64,000 nt of DNA, taken from assembly GCF_022669055.1 (NCBI RefSeq), contig NZ_JAJMLW010000004.1, forward strand, positions 186,001 to 250,000, in the 5' to 3' direction. Under the pieces are notes generated by a model. The model made no database searches, was not told the DNA's origin, and saw only the letters and a list, made by a program, of their open reading frames with translations. Shown here in pieces: positions 23,326-31,892 of the stretch. Each line of letters starts with the position of its first letter. The stretch's first letter is position 1. Both the position numbers and the translations under genes were made by a program. This DNA comes from Adlercreutzia faecimuris. GTDB taxonomy: Bacteria > Actinomycetota > Coriobacteriia > Coriobacteriales > Eggerthellaceae.

Positions 23326-25896
23326 ATGTCATTCGAGAAGTTCACCGACAAGGCCCGCAAGGTGCTGGTCCTGGCTCAGGACGAGGCCCGCGGGCTGCAC
23401 CAGCCCTACGTAGGCACCGAGCACATCCTGCTCGGGCTCATCCAAGAGAAGGACGGCCTGGCCGCCCAGGCGCTCGCGCGCCTGAACGTCGGCTACGAGG
23501 GCGTCGTCCAGACCATCCGCCAGGTGGTGTCCATCGACGAGGAGGCCGACGTCTCCGGTCACCTCCAGTTCACGCCGCGCGTCAAGCGCGTGCTGGAGAA
23601 CTCCCTGCGCGAGGCCATGCAGATGGGCCAGTCCTACATATCCACCGAGCACCTGCTGCTCGGCATCGTGCGCGAGGGCGAGGGCACCGCGCTGGAGGTG
23701 CTCGGCCGCATGGGCGTCACCGGCGACGACGTGCGCGCCGCCCTGAACGACCTGGTGGGCCAGAGCGCCGTCTACGCCGGCCGCGGCGGGTTCGACCCCA
23801 TGGGCGGCGGATCCGACTCCATGCTCAAGGAGTTCGGCACCGACCTCACCAAGAAGGCCCGCGACGGCCAGCTCGACCCGGTCATCGGTCGCGCCGCCGA
23901 GATCGAGCGCGTCATGCAGATCCTGTCGCGCCGCCAGAAGAACAACCCGCTCATCCTGGGCGAGCCCGGCGTGGGCAAGACGGCCATCGCCGAGGGCCTG
24001 GCCCAGCTCATCGTCGCCAACCAGGTGCCCGACCTGCTGCGCAACAAGCGCCTCATCACGCTGGACGTGTCGGCGCTCGTGGCCGGCTCGAAGTACCGCG
24101 GCGAGTTCGAGGAGCGCCTGAAGAAGGTGATCAAGGAGGTCATGGACTCCGGCGACGTGCTGCTGTTCATCGACGAGATCCACACCATCATCGGCGCCGG
24201 CTCGGCCGAGGGCTCCATCGATGCGGCCGCCATCCTGAAGCCGCCCCTGTCCCGCGGCGAGATCCAGATCATCGGCGCCACCACGCTCGAGGAGTACCGC
24301 AAGCACCTCGAGAAGGACTCCGCGCTCGAGCGCCGCTTCCAGCCCCTCACGGTCAACGAGCCCAACGAGGAGCAGGCCATCCGCATCATGGAGGGGCTGC
24401 GCGACCGCTACGAGGCGCATCACCAGGTGCGCTTCACCGAGGAGGCCATCCAGGCCGCCGTCACGCTGTCCGAGCGCTACATCCAGGATCGCTACCTGCC
24501 CGACAAGGCCATCGACGTGCTCGACGAGGCCGGCGCCCGCATGCGCATCCGCAACATGACGCTGCCCAAGGAGCTGCGCGACCTCGACGACGAGCTGCGC
24601 CGCATCCAGGCCGAGAAGAACGCCGCCATCGCCGACCAGAACTTCGAGCGCGCCGCCCAGCTGCGCGACGAGGAGGCGTCCCTCAAGGACAAGCGCGAGC
24701 AGGCCGAGAAGCAGTGGACCGAGGACGCGTCCAAGACCATCCAGCAGGTCACGCTGGAGGATATCGCCGACGTGGTGTCCATGACCACCGGCGTGCCCGT
24801 GTCCAACCTCACCGAGGCCGAGACCGAGAAGCTCCTGCGCATGGAGGGCGTGCTCCACGAGCGCGTCATCGGCCAGGACGAGGCCGTCACCGCGCTCTCC
24901 AAGGCCATCCGCCGCTCGCGGTCCGGCCTGAAGGACCCGAAGCGCCCCGCCGGCTCGTTCATCTTCCTGGGCCCCTCGGGCGTGGGCAAGACCGAGCTCT
25001 CCAAGGCGCTCGCCGAGTTCCTGTTCAACTCCGAGGACGCGCTTTTGTCCTTCGACATGTCCGAGTACATGGAGAAGCACACCGTGTCGCGCCTGATCGG
25101 CAGCCCGCCGGGCTACGTCGGCTTCGACGAGGGCGGCCAGCTGACCAAGGCCGTGCGCCAGCGCCCCTACTCGGTGGTGCTGTTCGACGAGATCGAGAAG
25201 GCGCACCCCGACGTGTTCAACATCCTGCTCCAGATCCTGGAGGAGGGACGCCTGACCGACGCCCAGGGCCGCACGGTGGACTTCCGCAACACGGTCATCA
25301 TCATGACGTCGAACGTCGGCGCGCGCGACATCGCCCAGACCACCCCGCTCGGCTTCTCGGCCGGCGAGGGCGGTGGGCTCTCCGACAAGGAGATCAAGTC
25401 GCGCGTCATGTCGGAGATGAAGAAGCTGTTCCGCCCCGAGTTCCTCAACCGCATCGACGAGATCATCGTGTTCAAGTCGCTCACGGCCGATCAGATCGCC
25501 CAGATCGTCGAGCTCATGGTGGCCGACCTGCGCGACCGCATGATCGCCCAGAACATGACCATCAACCTGGACGAGGAGGCCGTCAGGCTCATCGCGAAGG
25601 AGGGCACCGACACCACCTTCGGCGCCCGCCCGCTGCGCCGCGCCATCCAGCGTCTGCTGGAGGACCCGCTCTCCGAGCAGATCCTCGAGGGCCGGTGGAC
25701 GAGCGGCAGCGTGGTCGACGTCACGGTGGCCGACGGCGAGCTCGTGTTCAACGAGGGGACGGGGTCGATCCCCGCGCCCCGCAAGCGCGACTCCATCGCG
25801 CGCGACGCCGAGCTGCTGCTGACCAACTTCGACCTGGGCCACGCCGGCATGAGCCCGGCCCCGGCCGGCTCGCTCACCGGCGGCGCCGCCGACTAG
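23326..25896 (+). CDS. clpC: ATP-dependent Clp protease ATPase ClpC
   Basis: This 856-residue Hsp100 unfoldase has paired N-terminal Clp repeats ([17 protein letters not shown] and [17 protein letters not shown]). The first AAA module has Walker A GEPGVGKT near residue 212 and Walker [11 protein letters not shown] short UVR-type middle segment, [18 protein letters not shown], lies near residue 440. The second AAA module has GPSGVGKT near residue 547 and [14 protein letters not shown]. The short middle domain marks ClpC rather than ClpB. It unfolds proteins for ClpP. A CIRCE operator upstream predicts HrcA repression, and a strong hairpin ends the gene. Confidence 0.96.
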   Translation: MSFEKFTDKARKVLVLAQDEARGLHQPYVGTEHILLGLIQEKDGLAAQALARLNVGYEGVVQTIRQVVSIDEEADVSGHLQFTPRVKRVLENSLREAMQMGQSYISTEHLLLGIVREGEGTALEVLGRMGVTGDDVRAALNDLVGQSAVYAGRGGFDPMGGGSDSMLKEFGTDLTKKARDGQLDPVIGRAAEIERVMQILSRRQKNNPLILGEPGVGKTAIAEGLAQLIVANQVPDLLRNKRLITLDVSALVAGSKYRGEFEERLKKVIKEVMDSGDVLLFIDEIHTIIGAGSAEGSIDAAAILKPPLSRGEIQIIGATTLEEYRKHLEKDSALERRFQPLTVNEPNEEQAIRIMEGLRDRYEAHHQVRFTEEAIQAAVTLSERYIQDRYLPDKAIDVLDEAGARMRIRNMTLPKELRDLDDELRRIQAEKNAAIADQNFERAAQLRDEEASLKDKREQAEKQWTEDASKTIQQVTLEDIADVVSMTTGVPVSNLTEAETEKLLRMEGVLHERVIGQDEAVTALSKAIRRSRSGLKDPKRPAGSFIFLGPSGVGKTELSKALAEFLFNSEDALLSFDMSEYMEKHTVSRLIGSPPGYVGFDEGGQLTKAVRQRPYSVVLFDEIEKAHPDVFNILLQILEEGRLTDAQGRTVDFRNTVIIMTSNVGARDIAQTTPLGFSAGEGGGLSDKEIKSRVMSEMKKLFRPEFLNRIDEIIVFKSLTADQIAQIVELMVADLRDRMIAQNMTINLDEEAVRLIAKEGTDTTFGARPLRRAIQRLLEDPLSEQILEGRWTSGSVVDVTVADGELVFNEGTGSIPAPRKRDSIARDAELLLTNFDLGHAGMSPAPAGSLTGGAAD

Positions 25897-25925
25897 CCGC
25901 CGCGCCCGCATCCCGCCCGAACGCC

Positions 25926-25957
25926 AAGGGCCCCGGGGACACGTCCCCGGGGCCCTT
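25926..25957 (+). terminator. Intrinsic terminator after clpC
   Basis: A 13-bp stem, AAGGGCCCCGGGG and its complement, with a six-base loop is followed by CTTCTT. It lies 30 bases past the clpC stop and also faces the convergent HipA-like gene. Confidence 0.85.
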
Positions 25958-25982
25958 CTTGCGCGCCTGGGCCGCGCTGGGC

Positions 25983-27185
25983 CTAGCGGGCGATGCGGTC
26001 GAGCACCTCGATCTTGCGTTTCACCTGGTCGACGATGATGCCGATGCGCCGCTCGGGAATGTTGGGGTTCTTCCCCAGGATGCTGGCCACGGCCTCGGGG
26101 AACCCGTCGAGGGCCGCCGCGTCGAACCAGCCGAAGTAGCCGTCGAACAGGGCCACCTGGTCGGCCGGCTTCATGCCCATGCGCTTGAACGGCTTGGCCA
26201 GGTACAGGAAGTCGGCGGGCACCTCCAGAAGCTCGGCGTCCGACCACAGGCACGACCCCGTGTCGAACACCGGCGCCAGGCCCGTGACCTCGAGCGTCTC
26301 CGCGTTGCGGATGACGCCGAAGTTGCGGTAGTGCCTGTCGCGGTTGGCCAGCACGAAGTCGCAGGCGAACATCTTGGCCAGCTGGGTCATCACCTGATCG
26401 GCGTCCAGGCCGAAGTCGACGCAGCGGCGCACGTAGAACTGGAGGTCGGACAGGTTGTTGGGCTGCTTCACGTTGCGGACGACGTCCCAGCCGGCCACGA
26501 GCTCCTCGTCATCGCCCAGGAGGTTGCCGCAGGCGGAGTACACGCGGCGGCCGTCCTCGAACAGCCAGTAGGGGGTGAACTCGCCCGGCTCCATGAGGCG
26601 CCGGTGCAGCTCGGTGGCGATCACCTCGTTGTAGGGCTCCTGGTTGACGAAGCCGATGCCCGACTTCAGCAGCACACGCTGCCCGTCGATGATCTTCCAC
26701 TTCTTGAGCAGGTCGCCGCCGAGCGTGCTGTTGGGCGACGAGAGGCTCACCCGCGCGTAGTCGGGCGCGTCGGGCGATGACCCCTGGGAGTCCTGCCCCA
26801 GGGTGAGGAACCCCAGGTCATCGGTGAAGTCGTTGTCGAAGAAGTTGACGGCGTCCCAGGTCTTGGGGTCGTCCTCGTCGTTGAGCCAGTAGCGGTCGGA
26901 GAGCGACAGCCCGAAGCTCCGCTCGGCCAGCACGAGCGTGCTGTCGAGCCGCAGGTTCTCGAGCAGGCGTTTGACGTGGGCGCGCGAGGCGGGGATGGCG
27001 CGATGATGCCACCAGTAGTTGAGGTCATAGGGGCCGATGTCGCCATGGCGGTCAGCCATACCGATGGGCGCGGCCTCCAGGTGCTCCCGCCGCGTGACGC
27101 GCACGGCCTTGTGCTCGTCCAGATCGTACTCGAAGGCCAGCACAGGCGTGTTCTTGTTCATGAGCACGTAGTGGACCAGGGCCAT
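25983..27185 (-). CDS. HipA-like serine/threonine kinase
   Basis: This 400-residue protein has the HipA/PI3-4-like kinase core: a P-loop-like segment SSPNSTLGG at residues 149-157, a likely ATP-binding lysine in VLLKSG near 174, the catalytic loop NRDRHYRNFG at 281-290, and FDTG at 307-310 in place of the metal-binding DFD. HipA toxins phosphorylate tRNA synthetases. The N-terminal 130 residues do not look like the usual HipA N-subdomain. No HipB-like antitoxin gene is next to it, so it may be a standalone kinase with a cellular role. The start codon ATG 27185 is clear. Confidence 0.75.
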   Translation of the reverse strand: MALVHYVLMNKNTPVLAFEYDLDEHKAVRVTRREHLEAAPIGMADRHGDIGPYDLNYWWHHRAIPASRAHVKRLLENLRLDSTLVLAERSFGLSLSDRYWLNDEDDPKTWDAVNFFDNDFTDDLGFLTLGQDSQGSSPDAPDYARVSLSSPNSTLGGDLLKKWKIIDGQRVLLKSGIGFVNQEPYNEVIATELHRRLMEPGEFTPYWLFEDGRRVYSACGNLLGDDEELVAGWDVVRNVKQPNNLSDLQFYVRRCVDFGLDADQVMTQLAKMFACDFVLANRDRHYRNFGVIRNAETLEVTGLAPVFDTGSCLWSDAELLEVPADFLYLAKPFKRMGMKPADQVALFDGYFGWFDAAALDGFPEAVASILGKNPNIPERRIGIIVDQVKRKIEVLDRIAR

Positions 27186-27229
27186 CGCGCATCACCACCT
27201 TCCGAGAATCGCCTGCGCTCATCCTGCAT

Positions 27230-27235
27230 TATACT
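27230..27235 (+). promoter_or_regulatory. -10 element upstream of ispD
   Basis: TATACT lies 36 bases before the ispD start at 27271, at a spacing that suits a promoter. No clear -35 is visible. Confidence 0.4.
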
Positions 27236-27270
27236 GTAGGGCACCTATTCGTCCGTCAGGGGGTATGCCC

Positions 27271-28128
27271 ATGTCACAGACCATCGATCCCATCTTCGAG
27301 CCGGCGGCGCTGCGGGCGCCGGAGCTGCTGCTGGACGGCCTCGACTTCGACGCGCTCACCCAGGTGAACTGCGGGCTCCAGGGCAAGGTGGACAAGAATC
27401 CCCAGACGGCGGCCATCATCCTGGCCGGCGGCACGGGTGAGCGCTTCGGCAAGGAGGGTGGCAAGCAGCTGGTGGAGATAGCCGGCAAGCCCATCCTCAC
27501 CTGGTCGGCCGAGGCCTTCGACGCGGTGGGCGACGTGGGGCTCATCGTCATCGTGTGCCCCGAGGACCGCATGCGCGAGTACCTGTCGCGGGCCATCGAC
27601 CCGTTCCCCTTCGTCACCCCGGTGGTCATGGCGCCCGCGGGCTCCATCCGCCAGGAGTCGGCCTTCTCGGGCCTCGAGTACGTCGGCGACGAGTACGAGT
27701 ACGTGGTGCTGCACGACGGTGCCCGCCCGCTCATCTCGCCCGATCTCATCCTGCACACCATCAACACGGTGAAGGGCAACTTCGACTGCGACGGCGCCGT
27801 GGTGGCACATCCGGCCATCGACACCCTCAAGGTGGTCGAGAACGGCGTCATCATGGGCACGCCCGACCGCAGCGTGTTCTGGAACGCGCAGACGCCGCAG
27901 GTGTTCCGCACGGGCATCTACCGCCGCGCCCACGCGAGCGCGCTGTCCGATGGGTTCGTCGGCACCGACGACTCGTCGCTCATCGAGCGGCTCGGCGGCC
28001 GCGTGCTGGTGGTCGAGGGCAAGCGCGACAACATCAAGCTCACGGTGCCCGAGGACTACGTGCTTCTGGCCAGCGCCGTGCGCACCATGTTCCTGAAGGA
28101 CGCGGAGGGGATGCGCCATGGCGAGTAG
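27271..28128 (+). CDS. ispD: 2-C-methyl-D-erythritol 4-phosphate cytidylyltransferase
   Basis: This enzyme of about 285 residues joins CTP to methylerythritol phosphate in the MEP isoprenoid pathway. The nucleotide-binding loop [20 protein letters not shown] is at residues about 46-65, followed by [13 protein letters not shown] and, near the end, [19 protein letters not shown]. An N-terminal extension of about 45 residues precedes the conserved core. ATG 27271 is preferred because GGGGG lies eight bases upstream; ATG 27265 is too close to it. It overlaps ispF by eleven bases, the usual ispDF coupling. Confidence 0.93.
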   Translation: MSQTIDPIFEPAALRAPELLLDGLDFDALTQVNCGLQGKVDKNPQTAAIILAGGTGERFGKEGGKQLVEIAGKPILTWSAEAFDAVGDVGLIVIVCPEDRMREYLSRAIDPFPFVTPVVMAPAGSIRQESAFSGLEYVGDEYEYVVLHDGARPLISPDLILHTINTVKGNFDCDGAVVAHPAIDTLKVVENGVIMGTPDRSVFWNAQTPQVFRTGIYRRAHASALSDGFVGTDDSSLIERLGGRVLVVEGKRDNIKLTVPEDYVLLASAVRTMFLKDAEGMRHGE

Positions 28129-28711
28129 CGCGCCGGCGGGTGCGGGTGCGGTGCGCGACGCGTCGGGCGCGCCGGGTGCGGCGGACGCGGGTGCGGACGC
28201 GCCGGGCGCGGCGGCCGTCCCCGCGGCCCTGCGCGGGCTGCGCACGGGCCTCGGCTACGACGTGCACGCCCTGGCCGAGGGGCGCCGCCTCATCCTGGGC
28301 GGTGTGGACATCCCGCACGACCGCGGCCTCGACGGCCACTCCGACGCCGACGTGCTGGCCCATGCCATCGCCGACGCCCTGCTCGGCGCCGTGCGCGGCG
28401 GCGACATCGGCAAGCTGTTCCCCGACACCGACCCCGCCTACAAAGACGCCGACTCGCTCAAGCTGCTGGCCGCCGTAGCCGCCTTCGTGCGCGAGCGCGG
28501 CTTCACCATCCTCGACGTCGACAGCGTCGTCGCCGCCCAGGCGCCCAAGCTCTCGCCTCACCGCGACCAGATGCGCGCCAACCTGGCCGCCGCCCTGGGC
28601 ATCCCGGTGGAAAACGTCGGCGTGAAGGCCACCACCACCGAGTGGCTCGGCTTCGAGGGCCGCGAGGAGGGCATCAGCGCCACCGCCACCTGCCTGGTCT
28701 GCCGCCTGTAA
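28118..28711 (+). CDS. ispF: 2-C-methyl-D-erythritol 2,4-cyclodiphosphate synthase
   Basis: This 197-residue enzyme makes the cyclic diphosphate in the MEP pathway. The metal-binding motif GLGYDVHAL at about residues 44-52 is followed by [18 protein letters not shown] with the second metal histidine, then [10 protein letters not shown] and a closing [19 protein letters not shown]. The core is normal, but about 38 alanine/glycine-rich residues precede it, a tail most IspF proteins lack. The start overlaps the end of ispD by eleven bases. Confidence 0.95.
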   Translation: MASSAPAGAGAVRDASGAPGAADAGADAPGAAAVPAALRGLRTGLGYDVHALAEGRRLILGGVDIPHDRGLDGHSDADVLAHAIADALLGAVRGGDIGKLFPDTDPAYKDADSLKLLAAVAAFVRERGFTILDVDSVVAAQAPKLSPHRDQMRANLAAALGIPVENVGVKATTTEWLGFEGREEGISATATCLVCRL

Positions 28712-28765
28712 CCCGCCGGCGCCGTCATCTCCTGCCGGCAAGCCCCCTCGTCTCCTGCCCGACGC

Positions 28766-28771
28766 TATAAT
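28766..28771 (+). promoter_or_regulatory. Consensus -10 upstream of alarmone synthetase
   Basis: A perfect TATAAT lies 64 bases upstream of the GTG start at 28835. The matching -35 region is not recognisable. Confidence 0.5.
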
Positions 28772-28834
28772 GGCCGACTGGGAAGGCGCCGCCTGAGGGG
28801 CGGCGGAGCACGGCTCGGCAGGGGAGGAGGCCGC

Positions 28835-29608
28835 GTGGAGGAGCGAGGCAACCGAGGCAGATCGGCTGGCGAGGGCAGGCTGCTGTCCCTGGGGCTCGAG
28901 GGGCTGGAGGCCCTGCGCGTCCGCCGTGGCGAGATGGCGGGCCAGGTGATGGCACGCCTTGCCGACAGCGAGGAGTTCGCGGCCATGGTGGAGCGCGGCG
29001 TGATGCCGTTCCGCCGGCTCATGACCTACTACGACTGCGCCATGATGGAGGTCGAGACCAAGTTCCGCGTGCTCGACGCCGAGTTCGGCCTGCAGCATGA
29101 CCGCAACCCCATCGAGTCGATCAAGACGCGCCTGAAGAGCCCGGACAGCCTGGCGAAGAAGCTCTCCCGCAAGGGGTTCCCCATGACGGTCGAGTCCATC
29201 GAGGAAAACATCTTCGACGTGGCCGGCGTGCGCGTGGTGTGCACGTTCCCCGAGGACCTGTTCTCCCTGGCCGACGCCCTGCTCGCCCAAGACGACGTGA
29301 CGCTCATCGAGCGGCGCGACTACGTGGCCAGCCCCAAGCCCAGCGGGTACCGCAGCCTCCACCTCATCATCGAGACGCCCATCTTCCTGGAGCACGAGAA
29401 GCGCCTGGTGAAGGTGGAGGTGCAGCTGCGCACCATCTCCATGAACTTCTGGGCGTCGCTCGAGCACCAGCTGCGCTACAAGAAGGACCTGGCCGAGGCC
29501 GATGCGGCCGCCGTGGCCGAGGAGCTGGTCGACCTGGCCGAGGTGGCCGCGAACCTGGACGCCCGCATGCAGGCCCTGCGCAACTACCTCGACGCCAGCG
29601 CCGACTAG
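28835..29608 (+). CDS. Small alarmone synthetase (RelA/SpoT synthetase domain)
   Basis: This 257-residue protein contains only the (p)ppGpp synthetase domain. RLKSPDSLAKKLSRKGFP precedes DVAGVRVVCTFPED, then PKPSGYRSLHLIIETP, and the acceptor motif VEVQLRTISMNFWASLEHQ. There is no hydrolase, TGS or ACT domain, which fits the RelQ/YjbM class. The C-terminal helix after LRYKK probably drives oligomer formation. The GTG start has an AGGGGAGGAGG ribosome site. A TATAAT lies 64 bases upstream, suggesting its own promoter. Confidence 0.9.
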   Translation: MEERGNRGRSAGEGRLLSLGLEGLEALRVRRGEMAGQVMARLADSEEFAAMVERGVMPFRRLMTYYDCAMMEVETKFRVLDAEFGLQHDRNPIESIKTRLKSPDSLAKKLSRKGFPMTVESIEENIFDVAGVRVVCTFPEDLFSLADALLAQDDVTLIERRDYVASPKPSGYRSLHLIIETPIFLEHEKRLVKVEVQLRTISMNFWASLEHQLRYKKDLAEADAAAVAEELVDLAEVAANLDARMQALRNYLDASAD

Positions 29609-29617
29609 CCGCGCGCG

Positions 29618-29706
29618 GGACAACGGGGACGTAGGATGTCGTCCGCGCCGAGCGTCGCTGAACGTCGTCAACGGGGGCGGGACAACATCCTACGTCCTCG
29701 TTGTCC
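29618..29706. repeat. 22-bp inverted repeat flanking 45-bp spacer
   Basis: GGACAACGGGGACGTAGGATGT at 29618-29639 is the complement of 29685-29706 except at one position. The arms flank a 45-base spacer. It lies right after the alarmone synthetase gene and before the sigma factor. It could be a repetitive extragenic element or a large terminator hairpin. Confidence 0.7.
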
Positions 29707-29811
29707 TTTGCGCTCCTTTCCAAAAAACTTTTCCCTTCGTCGCACATTCGGGCGGCCCAGCGCGTATTACGGGTGAAGGGCCTTTCAATCCGGGAAGACG
29801 AGGGAGCATCT

Positions 29812-30363
29812 GTGGACAGCCGTGAGTTTCGCGCCGCCGTCGACGCCTATGGCGACATGGTGTACCGCATCGCGCTCAACCAGACGCGCAGCGCCGCCGA
29901 TGCCGACGACATCACGCAGACGGTGTTCATGAGGCTCTACGCCAAGCCGCCGGCCGACGCCGACGGCGAGCACCTCAGGCACTGGCTCATCCGCGTGACG
30001 GTCAACGAGTGCAAGAGCCTGTGGCGCACGCTGTGGCGCCGGCGGGTGAGCCTGCAGGACATCACCGACGAGCACCTGCCGCCCGCCTTCGACGAGCCCG
30101 ACCACGAGCGCCTCTACGACGCCCTGGCCGCGCTGCCGGAGAAGTGCCGCATCGTCGTGCACCTCTTCTACTTCGAGGGCTACGGCACGCGCGAGATCGC
30201 CGGCATCCTGGGCGTGCGGGAGCCCACGGTGCGCACCCGCCTTTCCCGGGCGAGGAAGATACTGAGACAGCAGCTGAGGGAGGCGTGGGAAGATGAGCAA
30301 CCAGACCGGATACCAGGCAACGAGGTACCGAGCCATGATGGAAGAGGTTCATGCCCCTGCTGA
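29812..30363 (+). CDS. ECF-type sigma factor
   Basis: This 183-residue protein has sigma region 2 (YGDMVYRIALNQTRSAADAD, then DITQTVFMRLY) and region 4 (ALPEKCRIVVHLFYFEGYGT, then VREPTVRTRLSRARKIL), with only a short link between, as in extracytoplasmic-function sigma factors. The GTG at 29812 follows GAGGGAG. The C-terminus runs 71 bases into the next gene, whose product looks like a membrane-bound regulator, so the two are probably a sigma/anti-sigma pair. No ECF promoter was recognised upstream. Confidence 0.87.
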   Translation: MDSREFRAAVDAYGDMVYRIALNQTRSAADADDITQTVFMRLYAKPPADADGEHLRHWLIRVTVNECKSLWRTLWRRRVSLQDITDEHLPPAFDEPDHERLYDALAALPEKCRIVVHLFYFEGYGTREIAGILGVREPTVRTRLSRARKILRQQLREAWEDEQPDRIPGNEVPSHDGRGSCPC

Positions 30364-30943
30364 CCTGCTGGGAAAGGTTAAGGGCATTCCCATGGAGAAG
30401 AGGATGAAGGCGCCGGCCGCGGCGCTCAAGGTGGCGACGGCGGCGATGGTGGCCGTGGTGGGCGTGTTCGCCGTGACCAACGGCGTGTGCTACGCCGCCA
30501 CGGGAGAGACGTGGATCGAGAAGGCGGTCGTGATGGTGAACGGCAGCCCGGTCGAGCTGGACGTGAAGATGACGCAGAACGGCGACGTGACCATCGGCGA
30601 GGTCACCTACGAGGTGGCCGACGACGACTCGGGCGCCGCGCTCGACATGACCGTGGTGAGCGAGGGCGGCGATCCTGCCGAGCCGGGCATCGGCACCTTC
30701 GAGATCACCGACTACACGGCCCCCGACGCCCCCGCTGGCAAGGCGGTGGCGACGGCGCCCGTGCTCGAGCGCGACGACGGCCGCGTGTACGTGGCCCCGG
30801 AGGGCGCCGAGCCCGTCGAGGTGACCGATCAGCTGGCCGCGGAGGGTGCCGCCATCGGCGAGTACGAGGCCGACGGCGTGACCTACGTCTACAAGGTGGC
30901 CGGCGAGAAGGGCGCCTACCACGCCACCGTCGAGCGTGCCTGA
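30293..30943 (+). CDS. Membrane protein, probable anti-sigma factor
   Basis: This 216-residue protein has a cytoplasmic N-terminal segment of about 40 residues, one membrane helix (ALKVATAAMVAVVGVFAVTN, about 43-62), and an acidic outer domain of about 150 residues. The gene begins inside the 3' end of the ECF sigma gene with a 71-base overlap, so the products are made together. This layout is typical of ECF sigma/anti-sigma pairs, but no known anti-sigma motif is clear, so the role is inferred. A strong terminator follows. Confidence 0.65.
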   Translation: MSNQTGYQATRYRAMMEEVHAPADLLGKVKGIPMEKRMKAPAAALKVATAAMVAVVGVFAVTNGVCYAATGETWIEKAVVMVNGSPVELDVKMTQNGDVTIGEVTYEVADDDSGAALDMTVVSEGGDPAEPGIGTFEITDYTAPDAPAGKAVATAPVLERDDGRVYVAPEGAEPVEVTDQLAAEGAAIGEYEADGVTYVYKVAGEKGAYHATVERA

Positions 30944-30961
30944 TTCCCTCCTGGCGCGCCC

Positions 30962-30990
30962 AAGCCCCCGGCCCACCCAGCCGGGGGCTT
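30962..30990 (+). terminator. Intrinsic terminator after sigma/anti-sigma pair
   Basis: An 11-bp stem, AAGCCCCCGGC and its complement, with a seven-base loop is followed by TTCTTA. It ends the sigma operon. Confidence 0.85.
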
Positions 30991-31019
30991 TTCTTATGGT
31001 GCGGCTTCTGCTATGCTAT

Positions 31020-31033
31020 GCATTACGTAATGC
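31020..31033. promoter_or_regulatory. 14-bp palindrome, likely toxin-antitoxin operator
   Basis: GCATTACGTAATGC is a perfect palindrome 20 bases upstream of the antitoxin start, embedded in an AT-rich promoter-like stretch. Ribbon-helix-helix antitoxins usually repress their own operon through such sites. Confidence 0.7.
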
Positions 31034-31053
31034 AATATAAAAGAGGAGGAGCG

Positions 31054-31356
31054 GTGACGACTACGGGGACGCTCAACGTTCGGCTGCCTGAGGATCTGAA
31101 GCGCCACGGGGGAGAGGTGCTGGCGCGGGGCGGCGTGTCGGTGTCCCAGGCCGTGCGCTGCCTCTTCGAGCATCTGGAGCAGACCCAGGAGATTCCCTCC
31201 TGGATGGAGGCCGAGCCGCGGGAGGGCGCCGTGGCGGCCCGGCGCCAGCTGCTCCGCTCGCTCGTCGGGATGGCTGATCTGCCCGAGGGCTACGATGCCC
31301 GCCAGGACTACCGTGCGCACCTGCTGGCGAGGCAGGCGTTCGGGGGCGAGCGATGA
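31054..31356 (+). CDS. RelB/DinJ-like antitoxin
   Basis: This 100-residue protein has an N-terminal ribbon-helix-helix of the RelB/DinJ type (GTLNVRLPEDLKRHGGEVLA, then VSVSQAVRCLFEHLEQTQE), followed by a flexible C-terminal half that would wrap the toxin. The GTG at 31054 follows AGAGGAGGA. Its stop overlaps the ATG of a PIN-domain gene (ATGA), the hallmark of a two-gene toxin-antitoxin operon. A 14-bp palindrome sits 20 bases upstream. RelB-like antitoxins usually pair with RelE toxins, so the PIN partner is a less common mix. Confidence 0.82.
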   Translation: MTTTGTLNVRLPEDLKRHGGEVLARGGVSVSQAVRCLFEHLEQTQEIPSWMEAEPREGAVAARRQLLRSLVGMADLPEGYDARQDYRAHLLARQAFGGER

Positions 31357-31823
31357 GGATCCTCGTCGACGTGAACGTGATCGTCGACATCCTTGGGAAT
31401 ACGGACGACTTCGCCGACTCCTTCTGCGCCCTCGACGCCATCCTGCTGCGGGAGTTCGAGCCGTGCCTGCTCGCATCCATGACGCCGACCATCCACTACG
31501 TGCTGGCGGCGAGGAAGTACGCCACGCGCGCCCAGGCGACCCAGGCGCTCGAGGCGCTGTCGTCGCTCGTGTCGGTGCTGGACGTGACGGGCGCCGACTT
31601 CCGCGCCGCCCTCAAGAGCCCCCTCGTCGACTTCGAGGACGCCCTCATCGCCGAGGCGGCCCGGCGCCACGGCGTCGACCTCATCCTGACGCGCAACCTG
31701 CGCGACTTCCGGAAGTCGCCGGTGGCGGCGATGTCCCCACGCCAGTTCCTCGAGGCCTATCGCCCCGCAGGATACGAGTACGGCGAGGTCGAGCTCGACG
31801 GGGAGGGCGCCGACCAGCCCTAG
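31353..31823 (+). CDS. PIN-domain toxin ribonuclease
   Basis: This 156-residue PIN protein begins MRILVDVNVIVDIL, with the first catalytic aspartate. It continues with a helix carrying the second acidic pair (DFEDALIAEAARRHGVD) and a final LILTRNLRDF strand that holds the third and fourth acids. PIN toxins are magnesium-dependent RNases that cut tRNA or other RNA. It is translationally coupled to the RelB-like antitoxin upstream. The C-terminal tail past residue 120 is longer than in VapC and resembles the COG5573-type PIN family. Confidence 0.85.
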   Translation: MRILVDVNVIVDILGNTDDFADSFCALDAILLREFEPCLLASMTPTIHYVLAARKYATRAQATQALEALSSLVSVLDVTGADFRAALKSPLVDFEDALIAEAARRHGVDLILTRNLRDFRKSPVAAMSPRQFLEAYRPAGYEYGEVELDGEGADQP

Positions 31824-31853
31824 CCCGTCGTGTCGGCGGGGGTGGGGATGCGC

Positions 31854-31859
31854 TACAAT
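31854..31859 (+). promoter_or_regulatory. -10 element of cysS
   Basis: TACAAT lies 33 bases before the cysS ATG. A 10-bp palindrome, ATTCGCGAAT at 31867-31876, sits just downstream in the leader and could be an operator. Confidence 0.5.
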
Positions 31860-31892
31860 CGCATGCATTCGCGAATACGTTAGGAGCATCCC

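Noticed and set aside
23329-26253. A 974-codon open frame opposite clpC
   Set aside because: Shadow of clpC; no family likeness and highly biased composition.
29701-29811. Earlier start for the sigma factor
   Set aside because: The extra 37 residues overlap the inverted repeat and have no ribosome site; GTG 29812 has GAGGGAG upstream and fits family length.
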